Source: Moheibacter lacus
Lineage (GTDB): Bacteria; Bacteroidota; Bacteroidia; Flavobacteriales; Weeksellaceae
Length of the DNA stretch: 64,000 bases
Assembly: GCF_014042165.1 (NCBI RefSeq)
Contig: NZ_JACDZE010000002.1
Coordinates: 214,706 to 278,705 of the forward strand
Direction of reading: 5' to 3'
A model generated the notes under the pieces. It made no database searches. It saw only the letters and a program-made list of their open reading frames with translations, and was not told the DNA's origin. Positions 1 to 7,626 of the stretch are shown here, piece by piece (the first letter of the stretch is position 1; the number at the start of each line of letters is the position of its first letter). Position numbers and translations under genes: made by a program.

Positions 1-2
1 TC

Positions 3-236
3 GCAGGAGCATTTATTTTGGCAAGTTGTGATGCTACTCCAGGTGGTAATCAAAACGTATTGCCGGTTGTGCATGAGGGAGTTGCGGAAGAAATGGATCA
101 TCATGGTGGAGATCATGCACACGAAGGACATGAAGCGCAAAAGGAGCATGTAGATCCTGCACATGCCACAGAGAAATCGGATTCTACTACGGCTCATGAT
201 CATGCTACGGCTGAGCCAAAGGATTCTGCACACTAA
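3..236 (+). CDS. His-rich lipoprotein, 5' end missing
   Basis: The reading frame is open to the left edge, so the gene begins outside the window. The first visible residues read AGAFILASC, which looks like the hydrophobic part of a signal peptide ending in a lipobox cysteine (LASC). The mature part of about 70 residues is low in complexity and rich in His, Asp, Glu and Ala, with repeated HDHA, HEGHE and HDHATA stretches. Such His/acid-rich tails often bind divalent metals, but no domain is recognisable and the role is unknown. It converges with the glycosyltransferase on the other strand, and the two stop codons overlap by four bases. Confidence 0.6.
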   Translation, partial: AGAFILASCDATPGGNQNVLPVVHEGVAEEMDHHGGDHAHEGHEAQKEHVDPAHATEKSDSTTAHDHATAEPKDSAH

Positions 237-1300
237 ATCTTCACCGGTCCCGAATCGCCAATTATCACATCCATCGCTTTGGGTTGAATGAAAAATTGTA
301 TTCCGGGTTTTGCATGATTTGAGATGATTTCCAACATTTCACCATGCGTAAAAATATTTCCGTCCAATAAAATTTGGGCGGAATTTTCTTTTATGTCCTC
401 TACCGAATTGATTCGTTCCAAAGAATCCAGCTCCACTCCAAGTTTTTCCTTTTTATCTTCCGGCTTAAATGCACCGTTCAGATTCGCCCAAAAATACCGG
501 AGTTTGAGCCCTAAACTGAAAATTTGATAGCGAAAGAAATGTTTTCCATAATATTTTTTAATGAAAATTTCCATCGCACCAAAAAAGATTTTCAAGTATT
601 TTTTGTCCTTTCTTGTGCTTTCTCCTTTGTAATGCAAAACGGAAATTTCGCCAAAATAATAATTGGTAAAACCGTTTAATTCCAAGGAATAACTCAAATC
701 GATGTCTTCACCATACATGAAATACCGTTCATCAAATCCGCCTACTTTTTCATAAACCGATTTTTTCAAAAACATAAATGCACCGACCAAGACTTCTGCA
801 GGAGCTATATCCAATTCGCCAACATTTGATTTATAATAACCTTTTGCATTCTTTTTATCAATCAACGTCCCAAATAATTTCCCAAAGGTATTTTGTAAAG
901 TAGGAATATTTCGTTTGCTTTCCGGATGAAAATTCCCGTTGGCATCGATAAGTCTGACACCCAAAGCGCCCATTTTAACATTGGCATCTGCAAATGGAAT
1001 TATCTTTTCAAATAAATTTTCAGGAACCAAGGTATCTGGATTTAAAATCAAGACATATTCGCCTTTTGCTTTTTTTACACCGAGATTATTGGCTTTTGCA
1101 AAGCCTAAATTTTCTTTTGATTCGATGAATTGAACATTTGGAAAATGATTTCGGATGAAATCAATCGGTTTTTCAGGCGAATCATTGTCCACAACGATGA
1201 TTTCTCCTTCAATGTTTTCTAATGCTTTTTCAACACTGTAAAGACATTGTTCCAAATAATACCGGGCATTATAACTGACGATTACGACTGAAACTTTCAT
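233..1300 (-). CDS. Glycosyltransferase family 2 (rhamnosyltransferase-like)
   Basis: This is a GT-A fold transferase of 355 residues. The N-terminus carries the nucleotide-sugar binding strand VSVVIVSYN (3-11), then IIVVDNDSP, an NPDT metal/donor motif near residue 88, and a [17 protein letters not shown] acceptor-side motif near residues 192-208. This pattern matches the WbbL-like branch of GT2 that builds cell-surface glycans. The C-terminal 100 residues are variable. The start codon sits inside the last codons of recR (four-base overlap), so the two are probably co-transcribed. Donor and acceptor cannot be read from the sequence. Confidence 0.85.
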   Translation of the reverse strand: MKVSVVIVSYNARYYLEQCLYSVEKALENIEGEIIVVDNDSPEKPIDFIRNHFPNVQFIESKENLGFAKANNLGVKKAKGEYVLILNPDTLVPENLFEKIIPFADANVKMGALGVRLIDANGNFHPESKRNIPTLQNTFGKLFGTLIDKKNAKGYYKSNVGELDIAPAEVLVGAFMFLKKSVYEKVGGFDERYFMYGEDIDLSYSLELNGFTNYYFGEISVLHYKGESTRKDKKYLKIFFGAMEIFIKKYYGKHFFRYQIFSLGLKLRYFWANLNGAFKPEDKKEKLGVELDSLERINSVEDIKENSAQILLDGNIFTHGEMLEIISNHAKPGIQFFIQPKAMDVIIGDSGPVKI

Positions 1301-1917
1301 CCTTTCAACGTTGATTCAACATAAGGAATTCGGTTTTGGATAGAGCGTACAAGTGTCGCTTCATCTGCATATTCCAGCTCATCTCCTACTCCAATTCCTC
1401 TTGCGATGGTTGAAAAATTGACATTGAAATCTTTTAAAACTTTGTACAGATAAAAAGCCGTTGTATCTCCTTCCATTGTAGAACTTAATGCAAAAATCAA
1501 TTCTCCAACTGACTCATTTTCAATTCTTTTCAACAATGATTCGATTTGTAATTGTCCCGGACCGATTCCATCCATCGGCGAAATTCTCCCACCCAAAACA
1601 TGGTAAACACCTTTGAACTGTCCAGTGTTTTCAATCGCCATCACATCACGTACATCTTCCACCACACAAATCACAGATGAATCACGAAGTGGATTGGCAC
1701 AAATCTGACAAATATGCGCATCTGAAATAGTATGGCATTTTTCACAATATTGGATATCCTGAACGAGATGATTCAGCGCATTTGCCAAATTTTCAGTTTG
1801 GGAAACAGGACGGTTCAACATATGCAAAACCAAACGCAATGCCGTCCTTTTCCCGATCCCCGGTAGATGTGAGATTTCTTCCACTGCGCGCTCCAAAACT
1901 TTACTTGGGTAGTTCAT
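1297..1917 (-). CDS. recR: Recombination protein RecR
   Basis: This 206-residue protein has the full RecR layout: an N-terminal helix-hairpin-helix (LPGIGKRTA, 18-26), a four-cysteine zinc finger (Cys58, Cys61, Cys70, Cys73) and a Toprim domain beginning at [10 protein letters not shown] (82-91). RecR acts with RecO and RecF to load RecA onto SSB-coated DNA at gaps. Length and spacing are normal for the family. The downstream glycosyltransferase overlaps its 3' end by four bases. Confidence 0.96.
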   Translation of the reverse strand: MNYPSKVLERAVEEISHLPGIGKRTALRLVLHMLNRPVSQTENLANALNHLVQDIQYCEKCHTISDAHICQICANPLRDSSVICVVEDVRDVMAIENTGQFKGVYHVLGGRISPMDGIGPGQLQIESLLKRIENESVGELIFALSSTMEGDTTAFYLYKVLKDFNVNFSTIARGIGVGDELEYADEATLVRSIQNRIPYVESTLKG

Positions 1918-2062
1918 TTTCCTTTTTCCCTAAATTGGATGTAAAGATACACAACCATAGCGAATCCAAAAAGGCTTTGGTTTCTGCTTTGGGAATACAA
2001 AATAAATTCTCTGTTTCATTCCAATTGAAAAATACTATTTTTGGATGAAATTTTGATCCAAT

Positions 2063-3625
2063 ATGAATTCAACCATCATTTTAATTTGCGTAGTTATCTA
2101 TTTCGTAGGACTACTTTTTATCGCCTATAGAACCAGTAAAAACGCTGATAATCAATCCTTTTTTATAGGAAATCGAAAAAGCAAATGGTGGTTGGTAGCA
2201 TTTGGGATGATCGGAACGAGTTTAAGTGGTGTCACTTTTATTTCTGTGCCGGGAACAGTCGGGAAACTTACCGGAACGGAATATGTCTACGGCGGATTTG
2301 AATATTACATGATGGTCGTCGGATTTTTTCTAGGGTATTTCATTGTGGCATTTATCCTTCTTCCACTTTATTATCGGATGAATCTAACTTCGATTTATAC
2401 TTATTTAGGCAGGAGATTCAATGTGGAAGCACACAAAACCGGATCCATCTTTTTTATTATTTCAAGAGGAATTGGCGCTACAGCTCGTTTATTCCTGGTA
2501 ATCAATGTTTTACAAATATTCTTATTGGACCAAATCGGAATTCCATTTTGGTTGACGACGTTGGTTATTTTATTGATGATCGTGCTCTATACGTATGAAG
2601 GCGGTGTGAAAACCATCGTGGTGACAGATACTTTACAGACGACTTTCATGTTGTTGAGTTTGGTGATTTGTATCATTTATGTGTTGACACAATTGGATAT
2701 GTCGGCCTCGGAAGGTTATACAAAATTAGCAGAATACAATTATACACATTTGATGAATTTTGATGGAAATTCGGCGACTTATTTTCTAAAATCCTTGATA
2801 GGCGGAATGTTTATTACGATTGCAATGACAGGATTGGATCAGGAAATGATGCAAAAAAATATCAGTGTTGACAATCTATACAATTCCAAAAAGAATATGC
2901 TGACGTTTGCCGGAACGCTTTTGATTGTGAATTTTGCCTTTTTGTTTTTGGGTGGTTTGTTGTATCTCTATTCGATGCAAAACGGAGCGGTTTATGGAGA
3001 TGGGGTTTTTGGATTTAAAAACGCAGCCGGAGAAATCCAAAACATCATGGGCGATGACATCTTCCCTGCTCTTTCCCTTCAAGGATTTTTCCCATTGTTC
3101 ATTGCGGTCATTTTTATCATCGGATTGATTTCCGCTTTGTTTCCATCAGCTGATGGAGCTTTGACATCACTGACAAGTTCATTTTGTGTGGATTTATTGA
3201 AGATGAATGATAACGAAAAAATGTCTGAATCACAGAAAAAGAAAACCCGAATCACAGTACATTTGGTTTTTACCGTCATTTTCTTTTTGTTGATATTAAT
3301 TTTCAAATGGATCAACGATAAATCTATTGTTTATCTTATCATGAACGTTGCAGGATATACTTATGGACCGCTTTTAGGATTATTTGCATTTGGGATTTTA
3401 ACCAAAAGAACCATTTCGCTAAAGTTTGCCATTTTAAGTGTGGCTTTAATCGCTCCGGTTATTACCTATACGATCAATGAATTGTTTATTCAATTTACCG
3501 ATTACCGAATCGGCGTAGAATTAATTGTTCTGAACGGTTTGTTGACATTCATCGGGCTTTGGTTGATCAGTAAAAAGAAAAATTCCCAAGAGAAATTAGA
3601 ACCTATAAATCAAGAATTTAACTAA
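2063..3625 (+). CDS. Sodium:solute symporter (SSS family)
   Basis: A 520-residue polytopic membrane protein of the SSS/LeuT-fold group with about 13-14 hydrophobic segments. The N-terminal GNRKSKWW and SLSGVTFISVPG stretches are typical of the SSF domain, as is the FPSADGALTSLTSSF loop in the middle. It should import a solute with sodium; the substrate (sugar, sialic acid, amino acid or other) cannot be predicted. The stop is followed by a repeat-rich intergenic region and a weak terminator. It stands alone on its strand. Confidence 0.88.
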   Translation: MNSTIILICVVIYFVGLLFIAYRTSKNADNQSFFIGNRKSKWWLVAFGMIGTSLSGVTFISVPGTVGKLTGTEYVYGGFEYYMMVVGFFLGYFIVAFILLPLYYRMNLTSIYTYLGRRFNVEAHKTGSIFFIISRGIGATARLFLVINVLQIFLLDQIGIPFWLTTLVILLMIVLYTYEGGVKTIVVTDTLQTTFMLLSLVICIIYVLTQLDMSASEGYTKLAEYNYTHLMNFDGNSATYFLKSLIGGMFITIAMTGLDQEMMQKNISVDNLYNSKKNMLTFAGTLLIVNFAFLFLGGLLYLYSMQNGAVYGDGVFGFKNAAGEIQNIMGDDIFPALSLQGFFPLFIAVIFIIGLISALFPSADGALTSLTSSFCVDLLKMNDNEKMSESQKKKTRITVHLVFTVIFFLLILIFKWINDKSIVYLIMNVAGYTYGPLLGLFAFGILTKRTISLKFAILSVALIAPVITYTINELFIQFTDYRIGVELIVLNGLLTFIGLWLISKKKNSQEKLEPINQEFN

Positions 3626-3700
3626 ATTACCATCGCCTGATGGCGAAGAGTTGAGAAGGTCGACTGAAGCTGACTAAATAAAACAATAGTGTTCTTTGTG

Positions 3701-3714
3701 TCCGCCGCGGCGGA
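3701..3714. repeat. Perfect GC-rich palindrome TCCGCCGCGGCGGA
   Basis: This is a 14-bp perfect palindrome made only of G and C apart from its ends, in an AT-rich neighbourhood. The identical 14-mer recurs at 63909-63922, and a variant (CCCGCCGCGGCGGG) at 63609-63622. Here it lies between CTTTGTG and TGTGACC in the arm of a larger repeat, which looks like an insertion. Confidence 0.75.
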
Positions 3715-3865
3715 TGTGACCATTTGTGGTTAAAAGTTCATGAACTAAGTCGAAGGGTTTACCACCAAGAACACAAAGCAAAATGCACAAAGTTCACAAA
3801 AAAACAAACTAACGGTGAGGGATTTTCTCTCGGATGGAAACATTAAGTTTGATTCAAATTGGATC

Positions 3866-3901
3866 AAAAAAGCCGCTTCAAAATCTGAAACGACTTTTTT
3901 A
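3866..3901 (+). terminator. Probable intrinsic terminator after the symporter gene
   Basis: An imperfect stem (AAAAAAG-c-CG-c-TTC pairing with GAA-a-CG-a-CTTTTTT, two mismatches) surrounds a 7-base loop and ends in a T-run. The A-run on the other arm means it could also serve the minus-strand carbonic-anhydrase-like gene that ends at 3949. Confidence 0.5.
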
Positions 3902-3948
3902 TTATTTCTAATTACCAATTACTATTTACCAATTACCAATCACTAAAA

Positions 3949-4461
3949 TCACTTGTACCAACTACTATATTTCACATAATTATTGGCAATTCGTTCGATT
4001 TCTCCTTCTTTTAAGTTTTGAGAAACCATCCCGATTTTTTTCGCTGGAATTCCGGCCCAAAGCTCTCCTTCTTTGATATGCGTGTTTTGGGTAACCACAG
4101 CTCCAGCCGCCACGATCGAATAAGACTCTACGACACAATCGTCCATCACGATAGCGCCCATTCCAATCAATACATTGTCATGGATCGTACAACCATGAAC
4201 GATAGCGTTATGCCCGATAGAAACATGATTGCCAATGTTCGTTGGAGACTTTTGGTAGGTACAATGTACCATTGCGTTATCTTGAATATTGACTTTATCG
4301 CCCATCTTGATATAATGTACATCGCCCCGCAAAACCGCATTGTACCATATACTACAGTCCTTTCCCATGACCACATCACCGATGATGACAGCCGTTTCTG
4401 CCAAATAACAATTCTCTCCAAATTGAGGTTCTTTCTCGTTTAATTTCTTAATTAGCGCCAT
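3949..4461 (-). CDS. Gamma-carbonic-anhydrase-like hexapeptide-repeat protein
   Basis: A 170-residue left-handed beta-helix protein of the YrdA/PaaY/gamma-CA group. Hexapeptide repeats run through residues 20-140 (for example NCYLAETAVIIGDVVMG). The three histidines expected to hold zinc at the trimer interface are present: His66 (AMVHC), His84 and His89 (SIGHNAIVH). The usual GIPAKKI turn follows near residue 140. Whether it hydrates CO2 or has another zinc-dependent role is not settled for this subgroup. It is transcribed away from the NifU gene. Confidence 0.88.
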   Translation of the reverse strand: MALIKKLNEKEPQFGENCYLAETAVIIGDVVMGKDCSIWYNAVLRGDVHYIKMGDKVNIQDNAMVHCTYQKSPTNIGNHVSIGHNAIVHGCTIHDNVLIGMGAIVMDDCVVESYSIVAAGAVVTQNTHIKEGELWAGIPAKKIGMVSQNLKEGEIERIANNYVKYSSWYK

Positions 4462-4595
4462 TGTAATTTTATGTTTTCTGTCTAATTGTGCAATTTACAC
4501 CTGTTCTGATAAAAAATTGATTTAGATCGAAAATTTCTAATCATTAGATTAGTTTTAAATATGATATTCTGACCGATTTAAATATATAAATGCCG

Positions 4596-4603
4596 TAAAT
4601 TTG
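4596..4603 (+). promoter_or_regulatory. Bacteroidota -7 box before the NifU-type gene
   Basis: TAAATTTG matches TAnnTTTG exactly. Only five bases separate it from the first of two adjacent ATG codons (4609 and 4612), so the transcript would start at or inside the start codon. No clear -33 TTTG is seen at the expected distance. Confidence 0.5.
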
Positions 4604-4608
4604 CCCTC

Positions 4609-5487
4609 ATGATGAGAGTTTATATTGATACAACACCCAATCCAAATATTTTAAAATTTGTTTGTGACGAAACCTTAACGACGGGTGCGCTAGAGTTGGG
4701 GAAAGATGATCCAGCAACCGATTCATTATTGGCTCAGGAAATCCTTCAATTCCCCTTTGTTTCAAAGGTTTACATTACGGCGAATTTTGTTGCCGTCCAA
4801 AAAACAGATGCCGTCGAATGGGAAATGGTAGCAGATGAATTGAAACAAATCGTCAACCAACATTTGATTGATGGTACGATTTTGATGTCAGCGCAAGAAG
4901 AAGATCCTTTCACGCTTTATGTAGAAATGACGCCTAATCCTGCCGTAATGAAATTTGTGACCAATAAATTGCTTTACAATGGAATAGCCGAGTCAAAAAA
5001 TGCAGAAGATACAGCGCATTTTCCACTAGCTAAAGCCTTGTACCAATTTGATTATGTAAAAGAAGTTTTTGTTTCTGAGAATTATATTTCGATTACGAAA
5101 ATAGAAACAGCCGACTGGAACGAACTCGCACTTGAATTGCGTTATTTCCTTTTGGAATATTTACAAAAAGGTGATGAAATCGTAGGAAGTGAATATGTTC
5201 CTCTGCAAAATCCATTTGAAAAAGAATTCATCAAAAAAGAATATACAGATGTCGAAATGCAAATCAAAGACATCATCACCGAATACATCCAACCGGCTGT
5301 CGCAGGGGATGGAGGAAATATCCAATTGATTGAATTTGAAGAAGATACAAAAACCGCCCGCATGCTGCTTCAAGGCGCTTGTTCAGGCTGTCCTTCTTCT
5401 ACCATTACGCTAAAAAACGGGATCGAATCCATGTTGAAACAAATGATGCCCGGAAAAGTAGAAAACGTAGAAGCGGTAAATGGATAA
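4609..5487 (+). CDS. NifU/Nfu-type iron-sulfur cluster scaffold with two N-terminal Nfu domains
   Basis: This 292-residue protein has two tandem Nfu N-terminal domains (about 1-95, starting VYIDTTPNPNILKFV, and 100-190, starting LYVEMTPNPAVMKFV) followed by a NifU C-terminal domain (about 215-288). That last domain has the GDGGNIQLIEF strand and the cluster-binding CxxC pair Cys258/Cys261 (GACSGCPSS). It should assemble or carry Fe-S clusters to apo-enzymes. The duplicated N-terminal domain is known in Bacteroidota homologues. Either ATG (4609 or 4612) could be used; the promoter box close by favours 4612. Confidence 0.9.
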   Translation: MMRVYIDTTPNPNILKFVCDETLTTGALELGKDDPATDSLLAQEILQFPFVSKVYITANFVAVQKTDAVEWEMVADELKQIVNQHLIDGTILMSAQEEDPFTLYVEMTPNPAVMKFVTNKLLYNGIAESKNAEDTAHFPLAKALYQFDYVKEVFVSENYISITKIETADWNELALELRYFLLEYLQKGDEIVGSEYVPLQNPFEKEFIKKEYTDVEMQIKDIITEYIQPAVAGDGGNIQLIEFEEDTKTARMLLQGACSGCPSSTITLKNGIESMLKQMMPGKVENVEAVNG

Positions 5488-6832
5488 TATGAATTCAAAT
5501 CCGATCAAAAAACCTTGTCAAATTCTAAACTTGACAAGGTTTTTTCATTTTTTAATATTTCTTTCTTTTTCAAATTTTCTTTTTGCCCAAGAAATATCCG
5601 CTTCTTTAATTGAGCCGAAAAACACCATTTCAATTTTAACCTCACCCGAATTTTCCGGTCGCGGATATGTTGAAAATGGAATGGGGAAATCAGCCGATTT
5701 CATCGCTGATCAATTTGATAAAATAGGATTAGAAAAAATAAATAGCTCTTATTTTCAGGAATTTACGATGCCTATCAACATCATCAAAGATGCTGCACTT
5801 AAAATCAACAACCAAAAATTGCGCTATGGAATCGATTTCATCGTAAAACCCAATTCCAAATCAATTTCATTTCATGAAAACCCAAATTACATATTCGATC
5901 CTTTGGATTTTGAAAATGCATTAAAATCTGAAAATGCATTAATTGATTTCATCCAACGGGATATGTTGGCACAGAACTCCAAAAATGTGGTATTTCCGCC
6001 GCATCATTTTGAAGTGGACTCGCTCAATCAATATTATAAAAATTGGCCAAGTTTTTATCGACCGGAAGAAAACCGAAACCGTGCGATTTTCTTTTTCACA
6101 AAAGAAAAATTGACCGCTTCCCTATCCCAAGTTCAAGACAGCATTTCAGAATTTTTCATCGACGGAAAATATTTTTCCAATGATTTGAAAATCAATGACT
6201 ACAAAATTGAAACTGAATTTCAAAATAATTTCAAAGCGAAAAATGTAATCGGTAAAATCGAAGGAACAAACAAAGATTCTTTAATCGTTATTACAGCGCA
6301 TTATGACCATTTGGGGAAAGTGGGTGATGTATATTTTCCCGGTGCGAGTGACAACGCAAGTGGTGTCGCATTTCTACTCGAATTGGCTAAATACTATAAA
6401 AAAAATTTACCCAAATATTCATTGGTTTTCATCGCTTTTGCCGCTGAAGAAGCAGGTTTGCTGGGTTCTACTTATTTTGTAGAAAATCCATTGGTAGATT
6501 TAAGTAAAATTAAATTTCTATTGAATTTTGACATCATGGGCGCTGGCGAAGACGGCATCCAAATCGTAAACAGTTCGATTTTCACCAAAGAATTTGAACT
6601 TTTAAATCAAATTAATTCCAAACAAAATTTAGTCAAACAAATCAAAAAACGTGGCGAAGCTTGTAATTCTGACCATTGTCCGTTTTATGAAAAAGGCGTT
6701 CCCTCCTATTTTGTGTATACGCTGGGGGGGCCGGGTCATTATCACGATATTTTTGACAAAGGCGAATCTTTGAATCTCGCTGAATTTGAGGATTTACAGA
6801 AATTGTTTGTAGAATTTATCAACCAGTTTTAA
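5480..6832 (+). CDS. Secreted M28-family zinc peptidase
   Basis: The 450-residue product has a signal peptide ending FLSFSNFLFA-QE near residues 36-38 and an M28 catalytic domain in the second half. Candidate zinc and catalytic residues are visible: His274 (TAHYDH), Asp291 (GASDNASG), Glu323-Glu324 (AAEEAGLLGS), Asp351 (NFDIMG) and His420/His422 (GGPGHYHDIFD). It probably removes N-terminal residues from peptides in the periplasm. The start is uncertain: ATG codons at 5480 and 5489 and a TTG at 5531 are in frame, and a 15-bp terminator-like hairpin lies between them. It overlaps the NifU-type gene by eight bases and converges with the methyltransferase. Confidence 0.85.
   Translation: MDNMNSNPIKKPCQILNLTRFFHFLIFLSFSNFLFAQEISASLIEPKNTISILTSPEFSGRGYVENGMGKSADFIADQFDKIGLEKINSSYFQEFTMPINIIKDAALKINNQKLRYGIDFIVKPNSKSISFHENPNYIFDPLDFENALKSENALIDFIQRDMLAQNSKNVVFPPHHFEVDSLNQYYKNWPSFYRPEENRNRAIFFFTKEKLTASLSQVQDSISEFFIDGKYFSNDLKINDYKIETEFQNNFKAKNVIGKIEGTNKDSLIVITAHYDHLGKVGDVYFPGASDNASGVAFLLELAKYYKKNLPKYSLVFIAFAAEEAGLLGSTYFVENPLVDLSKIKFLLNFDIMGAGEDGIQIVNSSIFTKEFELLNQINSKQNLVKQIKKRGEACNSDHCPFYEKGVPSYFVYTLGGPGHYHDIFDKGESLNLAEFEDLQKLFVEFINQF
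5507..5545 (+). terminator. 15-bp hairpin with T-run inside the 5' end of the M28 gene
   Basis: A perfect 15-bp stem (5507-5521 with 5531-5545, core AACCTTGTCAA / TTGACAAGGTT) encloses a 9-base loop and ends in six T residues. It has every mark of an intrinsic terminator for the NifU-type gene, yet it is translated if the M28 gene starts at 5480 or 5489. A TTG start at 5531 would remove only the left arm and loop from the coding region. Confidence 0.7.
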
Positions 6833-7616
6833 TCGCTTGAATCGCATAGAGCAACGGCAATTTATTCCCGAACTTTTTTATTTGAAATTTACCTGATTGG
6901 ACTTCTTCCATTTCGGGAAAAATATTGTACGGCGAATGATCAAATTCTTCCAAACATCTAATTTCTAAATTATTTTTAATCAATGAATTAACAACTTCAC
7001 TTACACTATGATTCCAACTGATTTCAGAAATTGTTTCCGCCAATTTTCCTTCGGTATAAGATTCATCTTTTGTCTCTATAATCGCTTCACCTTTGAAATA
7101 ATTGTACTGAATTTTTTCAAATTCGTTATCAAACATCCAAACGAAAGGATGAAATTCTACAAAAACAAATTGACCATTTGGTTTTAAAAATTCTGCAATA
7201 ATTTTTGCCCATTTATCCAAATCCGGTAACCATCCGATCGTTCCATAAGAAGTAAAAACGATATCAAATTTTTCATCCAAATGATAGGGTAAATCATAGA
7301 TATCGGAACAAATAAATTGGGCGGAAGAATTTGCTTTTTGCGCTAATTCTATAGCCAATTCAATGGCTTTGTCAGACAAATCTACGCCTGTCACCTCGGC
7401 TCCCAACCGGTTCAAAGAAATCGAATCCTGTCCGAAATGACATTGCAGATGCAGTATGGATTTCCCTTTCACATCTCCCAATAATTCCAATTCGATCGGG
7501 TTCAGGGATGACTTCCCATTTAAAAAACCTTCTACATCATAAAATGCCGATGAGAAGTGTAATTCAGAACGTTTGTTCCAAGCATTTCGGTTTTTCTCAA
7601 TGTAGTTTTCCTCCAT
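6819..7616 (-). CDS. Class I SAM-dependent methyltransferase
   Basis: From the ATG at 7616 the product has 265 residues. It contains the Rossmann motifs of class I methyltransferases: motif I region LLGDVKGKSILHLQCHFGQDSISLNRLGAEVTGVDLS split over the first third, then FICSDIYDLPY and FDIVFTSYGTIGWLPDL. The frame stays open further upstream to 7694, but that would overlap the GH92 gene by 68 bases, and the conserved part begins at MEENYIEKNRNAWNK, so 7616 is preferred. It lies ten bases after the GH92 stop and is probably co-transcribed. The substrate is unknown. Confidence 0.85.
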   Translation of the reverse strand: MEENYIEKNRNAWNKRSELHFSSAFYDVEGFLNGKSSLNPIELELLGDVKGKSILHLQCHFGQDSISLNRLGAEVTGVDLSDKAIELAIELAQKANSSAQFICSDIYDLPYHLDEKFDIVFTSYGTIGWLPDLDKWAKIIAEFLKPNGQFVFVEFHPFVWMFDNEFEKIQYNYFKGEAIIETKDESYTEGKLAETISEISWNHSVSEVVNSLIKNNLEIRCLEEFDHSPYNIFPEMEEVQSGKFQIKKFGNKLPLLYAIQAIKTG

Positions 7617-7626
7617 TTGACTTAAT

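Larger units (their letters stand above)
3626..3948. repeat. Intergenic region built from short palindromes and an imperfect inverted repeat
   Basis: No gene is visible in these 323 bases between convergent neighbours. The region contains a 5-bp-arm palindrome (3633-3646, TCGCC-tgat-GGCGA), a perfect 14-bp palindrome TCCGCCGCGGCGGA (3701-3714), an 8-bp TTCATGAA palindrome (3738-3745), and an imperfect inverted repeat whose arms are about 3715-3734 and 3758-3778 (TTTGTGGTTAAA against TTTACCACCAAGAACACAAA). The 14-bp palindrome interrupts the left flank of that inverted repeat. The content suggests interspersed repeat DNA. Confidence 0.7.

Noticed and set aside
4018..4443. 141-residue plus-strand frame opposite the carbonic-anhydrase-like gene
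   Set aside because: It is a shadow of the strongly conserved hexapeptide-repeat frame on the minus strand.
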